A DNA stretch of 64,000 bases from Sphingobacterium kitahiroshimense (GTDB lineage Bacteria > Bacteroidota > Bacteroidia > Sphingobacteriales > Sphingobacteriaceae): positions 434,001-498,000 of the forward strand of contig NZ_JAOQNK010000001.1 of NCBI RefSeq assembly GCF_025961315.1, in the 5' to 3' direction. A model generated the notes under the pieces. It saw only the letters and a list, made by a program, of their open reading frames with translations, was not told the origin of the DNA and made no database searches. Made by a program: the position numbers and the translations under genes. Position 1 is the stretch's first letter; each line of letters opens with the position of its first letter. Shown piece after piece: positions 28,174 through 37,071 of the stretch.

Positions 28174-31100
28174 ATGTTTGATGTTTATATAAAAAGGCCT
28201 ATCCTATCGTTGGTAATTTCATTATTTATAACGTTACTAGGATTATTGGCCTTATTTACACTACCTGTTACCCAGTTTCCAGATATTGTACCTCCGTCGG
28301 TCGTTGTTACCGCAAATTACACAGGAGCAAATGCGGAAGTCAGTACCAATGCTGTTGCCATTCCGCTGGAACGTGCGATCAACGGTGTTGCAGGTATGAC
28401 CTCGATGAATACCGTTTCCACTAACAATGGAACAACACTCATTCAAGTCGTTTTTAAAGTTGGAATTGATCCCGATATTGCCGCAGTAAATGTGCAGAAT
28501 CGGGTAACAACAGTATTAGATGAGCTTCCCGAGGAAGTGACACGCGCAGGTGTTACCACAGAAAAAGAGGTAAACAGTATGTTGATGTATCTCAATCTGT
28601 ATACTGAAGATGAAACTGCTGATGAACGCTTTATTTACAATTTTACAGATATCAATGTTTTAAAGGAACTAAAGCGTATTGAAGGCGTTGGTTTTGCTCA
28701 AATTATGGGTATGCGTGATTACGCGATGCGTGTTTGGGTTAAACCTGATCGGTTAGCGGCTTACAACATCTCAACCGACGAACTAATTGCTTCCCTTCGT
28801 AAACAAAATATCGAAGCTGCCCCTGGTCAGACCGGTATCAGTTCGGATAAAATGGTCAATATGCAACAGTATGTACTTCGTTATCCGGGAAAATTCTCGG
28901 AACCGGAAGAATATGCCAATGTACCTATTCGGGCAAATGCAGATGGTTCTATTATCCGTATAAAAGACGTTGCTGAGATCGAATTCGGCTCATTAGATTA
29001 CGAAATGGTTTCTAAAACTGATGGTAGACCTTCGGCTTCCATCATGTTAAAGCAATTGCCGGGATCCAATGCACAAGATGTTATCAAACGTGTTAAAGAT
29101 AGAATGGCGGAATTACAAAAAGCCACATTCCCGGCAGGTATGAAATATACAATGGGTTATGATGTTTCCCGCTTTTTAGATGCATCGATATCCAGTGTTA
29201 TCAAAACCCTGCTTGAGGCATTCTTATTGGTGTTTATTGTCGTATTTATATTCTTACAGAATTTTAGAGCGACATTGATCCCGATCTTAGCTGTTCCGGT
29301 GAGTTTGATCGGTTCACTATTCTGTATGCAGATGCTCGGATTCTCAATCAACTTATTGACACTATTTGCACTCGTATTAGCGATCGGAATTGTAATTGAC
29401 AATGGTATTGTCGTCGTCGAGGCCGTATTTGCCAAAATGGAAGAGGAAAATCTTCCACCTATGGAAGCTACGTTAGCGGCAATGAAAGAAGTGGGTACTG
29501 CTGTAATTGCGATCACTTTGGTCATGTCAGCCGTATTTATACCCGTGGCCTTCCTTGATGGACCCGTCGGTATTTTTTATCGACAGTTTTCGCTCACATT
29601 GGCCTCAGCTATTATTATCTCCGGTATCAATGCCCTGACACTAACACCCGCACTTTGTGCGATCATGTTAAAAAATCCACACGATCAGAAAGAGAAAAAT
29701 AACTGGATGACACGTTTCTTTAAAAAATTCAATCAAGCTTACGATAAATTAGCTGGAAAATACCGTGGATTTTTATCGAAAACCGTAAGCCGTCGCGGAC
29801 TTACAGTACTTGTTCTGGTATTATCTTTTGTAGCAACTTGGGGAACAAGTGCGATCCTACCATCCGGTTTTATTCCCACAGAAGATCAAGGTATGGTCTA
29901 TGTCAGTGTAACAACACCTCCAGGAGCCACAGTTGATAGAACAGAGAAAGCGTTAGATGAAGTAGATCGTATATCAAGAAGTTTAGAGTCCGTAGAAACG
30001 GTATCAACACTTGCCGGATATAGTATTTTGACAGAAGTATCAGGTTCATCCTACGGTATGGGAATGATCAATTTAAAAGCTTGGGAAGACCGTGCGCAGA
30101 CAGTTGATGATGTGATGAATGAACTCAAAGAAAAAACAGCACATATCGCAGATGCACAGATCGAGTTCTTCCCTCCGCCTACCGTTCCCGGTTTTGGTAA
30201 TGCCGCAGGTTTTGAGGTTCGTTTACTGGATAAAACAGGAACTGAAGATCTCAATAAAACAGCTGTTGTATTGGAAGAATTCATGAATAAACTAAACGCC
30301 AGCGAAGCTATAGAAAGCGTTTCTTCAGGATTTGACGTTAACTTTCCGCAGTATATGTTGGAAATTGACTACGATTTAGCGGCCAAGAAAGGAATATCTG
30401 TGGATAATGCAATGAATACATTGCAAACACTTATGGGTAGCTTCTACGCCACCAATTTCATTCGTTATGGACAGATGTATAAAGTAATGGTGCAAGCAGA
30501 CGCACATTATCGGAAACAGCCCGAAGATGTTTTAAATCTTTTTGTGAAAACCGATAATGGCGAAATGGTTCCTTACTCAGCCTTTATTACCATGAAGCGC
30601 GTATTTGGACCGGAACAGATTACACGCTATAACATGTTTACAAGCGCCATGATCAATGGGCAGCCGGCATCTGGATTCAGTACCGGACAAGCAATTGAAA
30701 CCATTCAGGAGATTGCGAAGAGCTTACCGCAAGGCTATAGTATTGAATGGTCAGGTATGACTAAAGAGCAGATTGCTTCTGGCGATCAGACTATTTACAT
30801 TTTCGCCTTAGTACTATTGTTTGTTTACTTACTATTGGCGGCGCAGTATGAAAGTTTCTTCTTGCCCTTACCTGTTATCTTATGTATTCCCGCCGGTATG
30901 TTCGGAGCGTTTCTATTCTTAAAGTTATTGGGATTAGAAAACAACATTTATGCACAGGTGGCACTCGTCATGCTGATTGGGCTTTTAGGGAAAAATGCGA
31001 TTTTGATTGTCGAATATGCAGTACTCAAAAACAAACAGGGCATGTCCATTGTGGAGGCTGCGATCGACGGTGCTATAGCACGTCTAAGACCAATTTTAAT

Positions 31101-32733
31101 GACATCATTTGCCTTTGTGGCGGGACTTATTCCATTGATGTTCTCCTCTGGAGCAAGTGCTATCGGTAACAGAACAATTGGTACCGCCTCCGTTGGAGGT
31201 ATGTTGATCGGAACCATAATCGGTGTTTTGATTATACCTGCACTTTATGTTCTCTGTTCAAAAAGAACAACAAAAGTTAAGAAGAAGAAATTAGCAACAG
31301 TAGTTTCTGTTGTGCTTGCTGTTATTTTAATATCGAGCTGTTCTGTTCCTAAAAAGCTGACACCGATGCAAGCGACAGCATTGCCCGAAAAATTTTCGCC
31401 GGCAAATGTGCAAACCGATAGTTCGATAGGTCAGATTTCTTGGAGAAAAGTATTTGAAGATAAAAAACTGATTGCCCTTGTGGATTCAGCATTACTGTAT
31501 AACTATGATTTACAAATGGCGATAAAGCGTATTGAGATTGCTCAAGCAAGCTTCAAACAGAAAAAAGCTGCGCTATTTCCAAAAGTAAATGCTGAAGTTG
31601 GCGCAGGTTTGACAAAGTATGGCTTTTATACCGAAGAAGGCATTGGTAACTACGATAGTAACTTTTCAGAAAACTTAAAATCAGACGAAAAGATTCCTTC
31701 ACCTGCTATTCCAGATTATTTTGTAGGACTGCGCAGTTCTTGGGAAATCGATGTATGGGGCAAATTAAAAAATCTGAGACAGTCATCGTACGAGAATTAT
31801 CTAGCACAGCTTGAAGCAAAGCAATTGATTGCGACCGAATTGGTGACCAATATTGGTTCTGCCTACTATCAGCTCATCAGTCTGGATAATCAGTTAGCAG
31901 TCTTTGAAAGAAATCTAAAACTGCAGGAAAAAGCCTTAGCTATTATTGAAGTACAAAAAGAAGCGGGTCGAGCGACCGAATTAGCTGTTCAGCAGTTTAA
32001 AGCTATTCTAGCAAACTCCAAGTCAGATCGTGCTAAGACAAAGCAAGAAATCAGTATTCTCGAAAATCACATCAATTTCCTTATTGGACGTGTGAATCAG
32101 CCTATTGAACGTACTGCAATTCAGCTGGAAGAAGTACATCTGTTTGATAAATTGGCTTCTGGAGATCCCGCATTAATGCTTGCATTGAGACCAGATATCC
32201 GCGAAGCCTCTCATCAGATGGTTTCGGCCATGCATGAAGTTCATGCTGCGAAAGCTGCTTTTTTACCCGCAGTAGTCTTATCTCCTTTTATCGGCTTAAA
32301 TTCATTTAGCTTCGATAAACTGATTGACATCAATAAATCGGCAACTTACGGTTTATTCGGTGGCATTACAGCTCCGATTTTTAATCAAAGAGAATTAAAG
32401 ACGCAGTATGAACAGTACAAAGGAAATTATGGTATTTCATTCTTGAATTACGAGAAGATTGTTTTACAGGCTTATAACGAAGTATCCAATGCCTTGCTGA
32501 CAGAAGATCATATTATTGAACGCTTTCAGCACAAAAATGAACAAGTCGTTGCTTTAGAATCATCCGTAAATTCCGCTCATGATTTATTTTTGGCAGGCCG
32601 TATCAATTACTTAGAGATCATCACCAGTCAAAGAGAATCCCTTGCTGCTCAAATTGAGCAGGTCAATATTCTAGAAGAAAAGATCTTAAATCAATTAGTG
32701 TTATACAAAGCCTTAGGTGGAGGTTGGAAATAA
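28174..32733 (+). CDS. AcrB-type RND permease fused to a NodT-like outer-membrane lipoprotein factor
   Basis: 1519 aa. Residues 1 to about 1030 are a full HAE1-type RND permease (12 membrane helices, two periplasmic loops). In TM4 the proton-relay pair is Asp409-Asn410 (VIDNGIVVVEA) rather than the AcrB Asp-Asp; the TM10 lysine is kept in GKNAILIVEYA. Residues 1030-1056 are a lipoprotein signal: a lysine-rich stretch, a hydrophobic run and the lipobox ISSC (Cys1056). Residues 1056-1519 are a NodT/TolC-family outer-membrane factor. Together with the adaptor, two genes encode a complete tripartite pump. A terminator follows. Confidence 0.93.
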   Translation: MFDVYIKRPILSLVISLFITLLGLLALFTLPVTQFPDIVPPSVVVTANYTGANAEVSTNAVAIPLERAINGVAGMTSMNTVSTNNGTTLIQVVFKVGIDPDIAAVNVQNRVTTVLDELPEEVTRAGVTTEKEVNSMLMYLNLYTEDETADERFIYNFTDINVLKELKRIEGVGFAQIMGMRDYAMRVWVKPDRLAAYNISTDELIASLRKQNIEAAPGQTGISSDKMVNMQQYVLRYPGKFSEPEEYANVPIRANADGSIIRIKDVAEIEFGSLDYEMVSKTDGRPSASIMLKQLPGSNAQDVIKRVKDRMAELQKATFPAGMKYTMGYDVSRFLDASISSVIKTLLEAFLLVFIVVFIFLQNFRATLIPILAVPVSLIGSLFCMQMLGFSINLLTLFALVLAIGIVIDNGIVVVEAVFAKMEEENLPPMEATLAAMKEVGTAVIAITLVMSAVFIPVAFLDGPVGIFYRQFSLTLASAIIISGINALTLTPALCAIMLKNPHDQKEKNNWMTRFFKKFNQAYDKLAGKYRGFLSKTVSRRGLTVLVLVLSFVATWGTSAILPSGFIPTEDQGMVYVSVTTPPGATVDRTEKALDEVDRISRSLESVETVSTLAGYSILTEVSGSSYGMGMINLKAWEDRAQTVDDVMNELKEKTAHIADAQIEFFPPPTVPGFGNAAGFEVRLLDKTGTEDLNKTAVVLEEFMNKLNASEAIESVSSGFDVNFPQYMLEIDYDLAAKKGISVDNAMNTLQTLMGSFYATNFIRYGQMYKVMVQADAHYRKQPEDVLNLFVKTDNGEMVPYSAFITMKRVFGPEQITRYNMFTSAMINGQPASGFSTGQAIETIQEIAKSLPQGYSIEWSGMTKEQIASGDQTIYIFALVLLFVYLLLAAQYESFFLPLPVILCIPAGMFGAFLFLKLLGLENNIYAQVALVMLIGLLGKNAILIVEYAVLKNKQGMSIVEAAIDGAIARLRPILMTSFAFVAGLIPLMFSSGASAIGNRTIGTASVGGMLIGTIIGVLIIPALYVLCSKRTTKVKKKKLATVVSVVLAVILISSCSVPKKLTPMQATALPEKFSPANVQTDSSIGQISWRKVFEDKKLIALVDSALLYNYDLQMAIKRIEIAQASFKQKKAALFPKVNAEVGAGLTKYGFYTEEGIGNYDSNFSENLKSDEKIPSPAIPDYFVGLRSSWEIDVWGKLKNLRQSSYENYLAQLEAKQLIATELVTNIGSAYYQLISLDNQLAVFERNLKLQEKALAIIEVQKEAGRATELAVQQFKAILANSKSDRAKTKQEISILENHINFLIGRVNQPIERTAIQLEEVHLFDKLASGDPALMLALRPDIREASHQMVSAMHEVHAAKAAFLPAVVLSPFIGLNSFSFDKLIDINKSATYGLFGGITAPIFNQRELKTQYEQYKGNYGISFLNYEKIVLQAYNEVSNALLTEDHIIERFQHKNEQVVALESSVNSAHDLFLAGRINYLEIITSQRESLAAQIEQVNILEEKILNQLVLYKALGGGWK

Positions 32734-32754
32734 GAATAAAAAAATGTTAATGAT

Positions 32755-32784
32755 AAAAGGGTGGCCTTATTGGCCACCCTTTTT
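32755..32784. terminator. Terminator after the AcrB-type operon
   Basis: A GC-rich stem (AAAAGGGTGGCC and complement) with a 5-nt loop and T tract, 22 nt past the stop codon. It faces the convergent cysN gene. Confidence 0.9.
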
Positions 32785-32832
32785 CATGTTAATTAAAAAG
32801 TAATTTACTTGACTTTCTATCCCCCTCGCCTG

Positions 32833-34077
32833 CTAAGCAACGCTTTCAATCATAACAGCCGCAACTGTTAAGTTAGTGCGCGGGTCAATGATAATACCCC
32901 TGCCGGTTGCCTGGTGATCCTGGTAAAGATCAAACGAGATATCTTCAGCGGCCTTAATCTGTACACGGCCTATATCATTAAGAGCTATCCCTTCACCATA
33001 CTTATATTCCTGGTTGTTGATATCCACTTTATGAATGATTTCATTTATTTTCACTTTTGTCGTTCTACCGAAATTCTGAAACAAATAAATTTGATTCGTA
33101 TCCAGAGCCTTGTTGTCAAACCAGCAGATATTCGCTTCAAAATTACGTTCCACCAGACCCGAATTTTGAGCCGTTACAATGGTATCACCACGGCTGATAT
33201 CAACATGATCTGCAAGATGGACAATAACCGACTGGCCATCTTCCGCTTCCTGCAAATCTACTCCAGCCAGTTCAATACTTTTGATGCTACTTTTAATAGA
33301 AGAAGGTAAAATGAGCACATCATCTCCTACTTTTAGACCATGGCCAACAACACGTCCAGCATATCCCCTGTAGTCATGTAACTCCTCGGTCTGTGGCCTT
33401 ACCACCCATTGCACCGGTAAACGCCAAGCTTGCTGATCTGCCTCTTTAAATTCTATCGTCTCAAGATAAGACAATAAAGAAGGTCCCTCATACCAAGTCA
33501 AATGTTCCGAAGGATGCACAATATTGTCACCTTTTAGTGCAGAAACCGGCATAAAATCAACATCAGTCAATTTTAAACGTTCCGCTAAGGTCTGATAATC
33601 AGCTTTAATGTTTTCAAACACTTCCTGGCTATAATCCACCATATCCATTTTATTGATACACACTAAAACTTTTTTAAGTTCAAGTAGTTTTGCTAAAAAA
33701 GAATGACGTTTTGTTTGCTCAATAACCCCTTTACGCGCATCGACCAATATAATGATGAGATCAGAGTTGGAAGCCCCTGTTATCATATTGCGTGTGTACT
33801 GTATGTGTCCCGGTGCATCAGCAATGATAAATTTGCGGTGCTCTGTTTGAAAGTATTTATAAGCAACATCGATCGTAATTCCCTGTTCACGTTCAGCTTT
33901 CAATCCGTCGGTCAAAATTGCTAGATCCACAGTCCCATCATTATTTTTGCGGTTAGCCTTTTTTATCGCTTCCAGTTGATCGTCCAGTATCGAATCTGTA
34001 TCATATAATAAACGGCCGATCAATGTGCTTTTACCATCATCAACAGAACCAGCCGTTATAAATTTTAAAATTTTCAT
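32833..34077 (-). CDS. cysN: Sulfate adenylyltransferase subunit 1 (CysN)
   Basis: 414 aa GTPase subunit of ATP sulfurylase; GTP hydrolysis drives APS formation by CysD. Residues 10-18 are the P-loop GSVDDGKST, followed by the switch region REQGITIDVAYKYF, DAPGHIQYTRNM and the NKMD guanine motif, then two EF-Tu-like beta-barrels. There is no fused APS kinase (CysC) domain. It is the last gene of the sulfate-reduction operon, 45 nt after cysD. Confidence 0.96.
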   Translation of the reverse strand: MKILKFITAGSVDDGKSTLIGRLLYDTDSILDDQLEAIKKANRKNNDGTVDLAILTDGLKAEREQGITIDVAYKYFQTEHRKFIIADAPGHIQYTRNMITGASNSDLIIILVDARKGVIEQTKRHSFLAKLLELKKVLVCINKMDMVDYSQEVFENIKADYQTLAERLKLTDVDFMPVSALKGDNIVHPSEHLTWYEGPSLLSYLETIEFKEADQQAWRLPVQWVVRPQTEELHDYRGYAGRVVGHGLKVGDDVLILPSSIKSSIKSIELAGVDLQEAEDGQSVIVHLADHVDISRGDTIVTAQNSGLVERNFEANICWFDNKALDTNQIYLFQNFGRTTKVKINEIIHKVDINNQEYKYGEGIALNDIGRVQIKAAEDISFDLYQDHQATGRGIIIDPRTNLTVAAVMIESVA

Positions 34078-34122
34078 TTTCTAGATTTTTGTATTAGTCA
34101 CCAAACCTTATTGCATTGCTCC

Positions 34123-35013
34123 TTAGAAGTATCCCTGTTTTTTTCGGTCTTCCATTGCCGCTTCAGAAACTTTATCATCCATACGGGCACCACGCTCACT
34201 TACTGTAGAAGCTTTTATTTCTGCAATGATATCATCTAAGGCAGTAGCCTGCGAGTCCACAGCTGCAGTACAGGTCATATCACCGACTGTTCTAAATCGG
34301 ACCGATTTTGTTTCCACAACATCCTCTTCATCGATGTTTAAGAAAGACGCAGCTGCCATTAATTGGCCATTCCGGGTGATCACTTCACGCTCGTGACTGA
34401 AGTAAATACTTGGAAGTTTAATATTCTCCCGTTTGATGTAATTCCAAACATCCAGTTCAGTCCAGTTTGATATTGGAAATACGCGGACATTTTCGCCCTT
34501 ATTGATTTTTCCGTTAAAGATATTCCATAATTCAGGACGTTGGCGCTTCGGATCCCACTGTCCAAATTCATCACGAACAGAGAATACACGTTCTTTAGCC
34601 CTTGCTTTCTCCTCATCACGACGTGCCCCTCCAATACAGGCGTCAAAACCATTTTCAGCAATTGTATCCAGTAAAGTCACCGTCTGTAAAGCATTTCTGC
34701 TGGCATTTTTTCCCTTTTGCTCAACAACTTTACCAGCATCGATACTATCTTGCACATGTCCTACGATCAGTTTTTCACCGATCTGTTCTACTAACCAATC
34801 GCGGTATGCAATGGTTTCCGGAAAATTGTGACCTGTATCAATATGCACTAGTGGAAAAGGAAATTTACCCGGTCTAAATGCTTTTAATGCCAAATGAACC
34901 AAAGTAATAGAATCTTTTCCACCAGAAAATAAGAGCGCAGGATTTTCAAATTGCCCGGCCACTTCACGTAATATATAGATTGATTCTGCTTCTAGTTGAT
35001 CTAAATAATCCAT
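34123..35013 (-). CDS. cysD: Sulfate adenylyltransferase subunit 2 (CysD)
   Basis: 296 aa catalytic subunit of ATP sulfurylase (ATP + sulfate to APS). The PP-loop motif LLFSGGKDS is near residue 30, followed by the family blocks HIDTGHNFPETI, GGARRDEEKARAKER and FPISNWTELDVW. It follows cysH by 11 nt. Confidence 0.96.
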   Translation of the reverse strand: MDYLDQLEAESIYILREVAGQFENPALLFSGGKDSITLVHLALKAFRPGKFPFPLVHIDTGHNFPETIAYRDWLVEQIGEKLIVGHVQDSIDAGKVVEQKGKNASRNALQTVTLLDTIAENGFDACIGGARRDEEKARAKERVFSVRDEFGQWDPKRQRPELWNIFNGKINKGENVRVFPISNWTELDVWNYIKRENIKLPSIYFSHEREVITRNGQLMAAASFLNIDEEDVVETKSVRFRTVGDMTCTAAVDSQATALDDIIAEIKASTVSERGARMDDKVSEAAMEDRKKQGYF

Positions 35014-35024
35014 TTAATCTTGCT

Positions 35025-35735
35025 TTATTTTGTTGTCACATGTAATCCACACTCTTTTTTACTCTGATCTTCCCACCACCATCGGCCGGCGCGAAAATCT
35101 TCACCCTCCTGAACAGCCCGGGTACAGGGCTCACATCCGATGCTCGGAAAACCCTTATCGTGCAGTATATTGTAAGGTATACGCTCGCTTTTAATATAAT
35201 TGGTAACCATCTCAAAAGTCCAGTCAAATAGCGGATGAATTTTGATAATATTATTCCCCTCATCATACTCGATATACTCCATATCGTGACGATTCGCCGA
35301 TTGCTCCGCTCTAATTCCTGTTATCCAAATTTTGGCACCTCGCAAAGCCCGCTGTAAAGGCTCTATTTTGCGTATGTAGCAACAAGATTTTCTATTTTCA
35401 ACAGACTCATAAAATGAGTTCGGCCCCTTTTCAGAAACAAATTCCTGAACCTTTTCGGTATTCGGGTAGTACGTATCAATTTTTAGCGCATAGCGCTCAG
35501 CAGTTCTGCTCCATAACGAATAAGTCTCCTTAAAAAGTCTTCCCGTATCCAAAGTAAAAACCCTGATATTCACTTTGCTCTTTCCTATCCAATCTGTAAT
35601 AATCTGATCTTCGATACCGAAAGATGTCGAAAATACAACCTGATCAGGATATTGTTCAGTAATAACCTGAAGCAGATCCGCTCCCTGTTTTCCTGATAAA
35701 AGTTCTTTAATTCCACTAATTTCCATCTCTCTCAA
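35025..35735 (-). CDS. cysH: Assimilatory adenylyl-sulfate (APS) reductase, CysH family
   Basis: 236 aa PP-loop reductase that converts activated sulfate to sulfite using thioredoxin. The Cys118-Cys119 pair and the Cys201-x2-Cys204 pair are the [4Fe-4S] ligands that distinguish APS reductases from PAPS reductases, and Cys229 in KKECGLH is the nucleophile. The absence of an APS kinase gene in the operon agrees with direct APS use. It overlaps the upstream siroheme synthase gene by 20 nt. Confidence 0.93.
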   Translation of the reverse strand: MREMEISGIKELLSGKQGADLLQVITEQYPDQVVFSTSFGIEDQIITDWIGKSKVNIRVFTLDTGRLFKETYSLWSRTAERYALKIDTYYPNTEKVQEFVSEKGPNSFYESVENRKSCCYIRKIEPLQRALRGAKIWITGIRAEQSANRHDMEYIEYDEGNNIIKIHPLFDWTFEMVTNYIKSERIPYNILHDKGFPSIGCEPCTRAVQEGEDFRAGRWWWEDQSKKECGLHVTTK

Positions 35736-36297
35736 TTAATGATTTTGTATGTTTATTCAGCGCCGTGACTTTTGACTGAAAATCACCTTTTAATTGATTC
35801 CGCAATTGGCTCATCAATTCCAATGTTTCATCAATCTCCTCAGGAAGCATTTCCTGTAAAAACTCCTTTACTCTTTTTGCAATTGTCGGGGATTTACCGT
35901 TCGTTGAAATCGCAATTTTCAAATTACCTTTTTTAACGATCGATCCAAGATAGAAGTCACATAGTTCCGGTTTATCTGCCGCATTTAGCAAAATATGTTT
36001 TGAACTCGCTAACGCTCTTATTTGATCATTAAGTTCATGATTGTTTGTTGCCAGCATCACGAGATGTTTTTCATCAAGATCCGATTCCACAAAATCACGC
36101 TCTTCAAAAACGATATGCTTATATTGCGTCATGATGATTTTAAATTCATGACATATTTTAGTCGCAATTACTGTTATATGCGCTTTATCATTATTCTGAA
36201 TGATTGCTTGAAATTTCTCTAACCCGATCGGTCCACCTCCAACTAATAAAATGTGAATCTGATCTGGCTTGACAAAAATTGGAAATAGCGTATTCAT
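35716..36297 (-). CDS. Precorrin-2 dehydrogenase / sirohydrochlorin ferrochelatase (Met8/CysG-N type)
   Basis: 193 aa enzyme that oxidises precorrin-2 and can insert iron to make siroheme. It begins with LFPIFVKPDQIHILLVGGGPIGLEK (NAD-binding Rossmann), followed by NAADKPELCDFYLGSIVKKGNLKIAISTNGKSPTIAKRVKEFL, typical of the family. It directly abuts cobA with no spacer and overlaps cysH by 20 nt, so siroheme supply is coupled to sulfite reductase expression. Confidence 0.9.
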   Translation of the reverse strand: MNTLFPIFVKPDQIHILLVGGGPIGLEKFQAIIQNNDKAHITVIATKICHEFKIIMTQYKHIVFEERDFVESDLDEKHLVMLATNNHELNDQIRALASSKHILLNAADKPELCDFYLGSIVKKGNLKIAISTNGKSPTIAKRVKEFLQEMLPEEIDETLELMSQLRNQLKGDFQSKVTALNKHTKSLIERDGN

Positions 36298-37056
36298 TTA
36301 AACAGTTGCGTATTTTTCAATAATATGTTTAAAATTCGGATGCTTAGAAACAACTTCGCCCAAAACAATAATAGCCGGTACACCAATGCGTTTTTCCTGA
36401 GTTTCGTCCAGTATATCGTCAATCGTACCGATAATAATTTTTTCATTTGGCATAGAGCCATTTTGAATCAATGCAATAGGCAGATTTTCTTTACCATGCT
36501 GTTTGTATAATGCGACTATTTCTGTTAGCTTACCAAATCCCATCAGCACCACTACTGTTGCATTTGTTTTAACAGCTGCATACAAGTCCTCTGAGAGTTT
36601 TCCTTCAGTTGTAGAACCAGTTATCACCCAAAAACTTTCACTTATACCGCGATAAGTTAAAGGAATCTTTTGCAGGCCCGTTAATCCGATACTAGAGGAA
36701 ATACCCGGAATAACCGCTGTTTCGATATCATATTGATTAATAAAATCAAGTTCTTCACCACCACGTCCAAATACAAATGGATCTCCGCCTTTTAATCGCA
36801 CCACATGACCATGAGTCAGCGCATAATCGACCAGTAACTGGTTGATCTGATCCTGTGAAGTAGAAAGCTGTTCCGCTCTTTTCCCAACATATACCTTCGT
36901 GCAGTTTGCACTGGCAAAATCCAATAAACTCTCATCCACTAAAGCATCGTATAAAATTACATCCGCTGCCTTTATCGCTTTTATACCTTTTAAGCTGATC
37001 AATTCAGGATCACCAGGACCCGCTCCGACCAAAGTTACTTTTGGTTTAATATTCAT
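36298..37056 (-). CDS. cobA: Uroporphyrinogen-III C-methyltransferase
   Basis: 252 aa SAM-dependent enzyme making precorrin-2, the branch point to siroheme. Family signatures are VGAGPGDPELISLKGIKAI near the N-terminus, VRLKGGDPFVFGRGGEE, and GISSSIGLTGLQKIPLTYRG. With the adjacent dehydrogenase/chelatase it forms a two-gene siroheme pathway equivalent to fused CysG. Confidence 0.94.
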   Translation of the reverse strand: MNIKPKVTLVGAGPGDPELISLKGIKAIKAADVILYDALVDESLLDFASANCTKVYVGKRAEQLSTSQDQINQLLVDYALTHGHVVRLKGGDPFVFGRGGEELDFINQYDIETAVIPGISSSIGLTGLQKIPLTYRGISESFWVITGSTTEGKLSEDLYAAVKTNATVVVLMGFGKLTEIVALYKQHGKENLPIALIQNGSMPNEKIIIGTIDDILDETQEKRIGVPAIIVLGEVVSKHPNFKHIIEKYATV

Positions 37057-37071
37057 CTTCTATCCTCCTCA

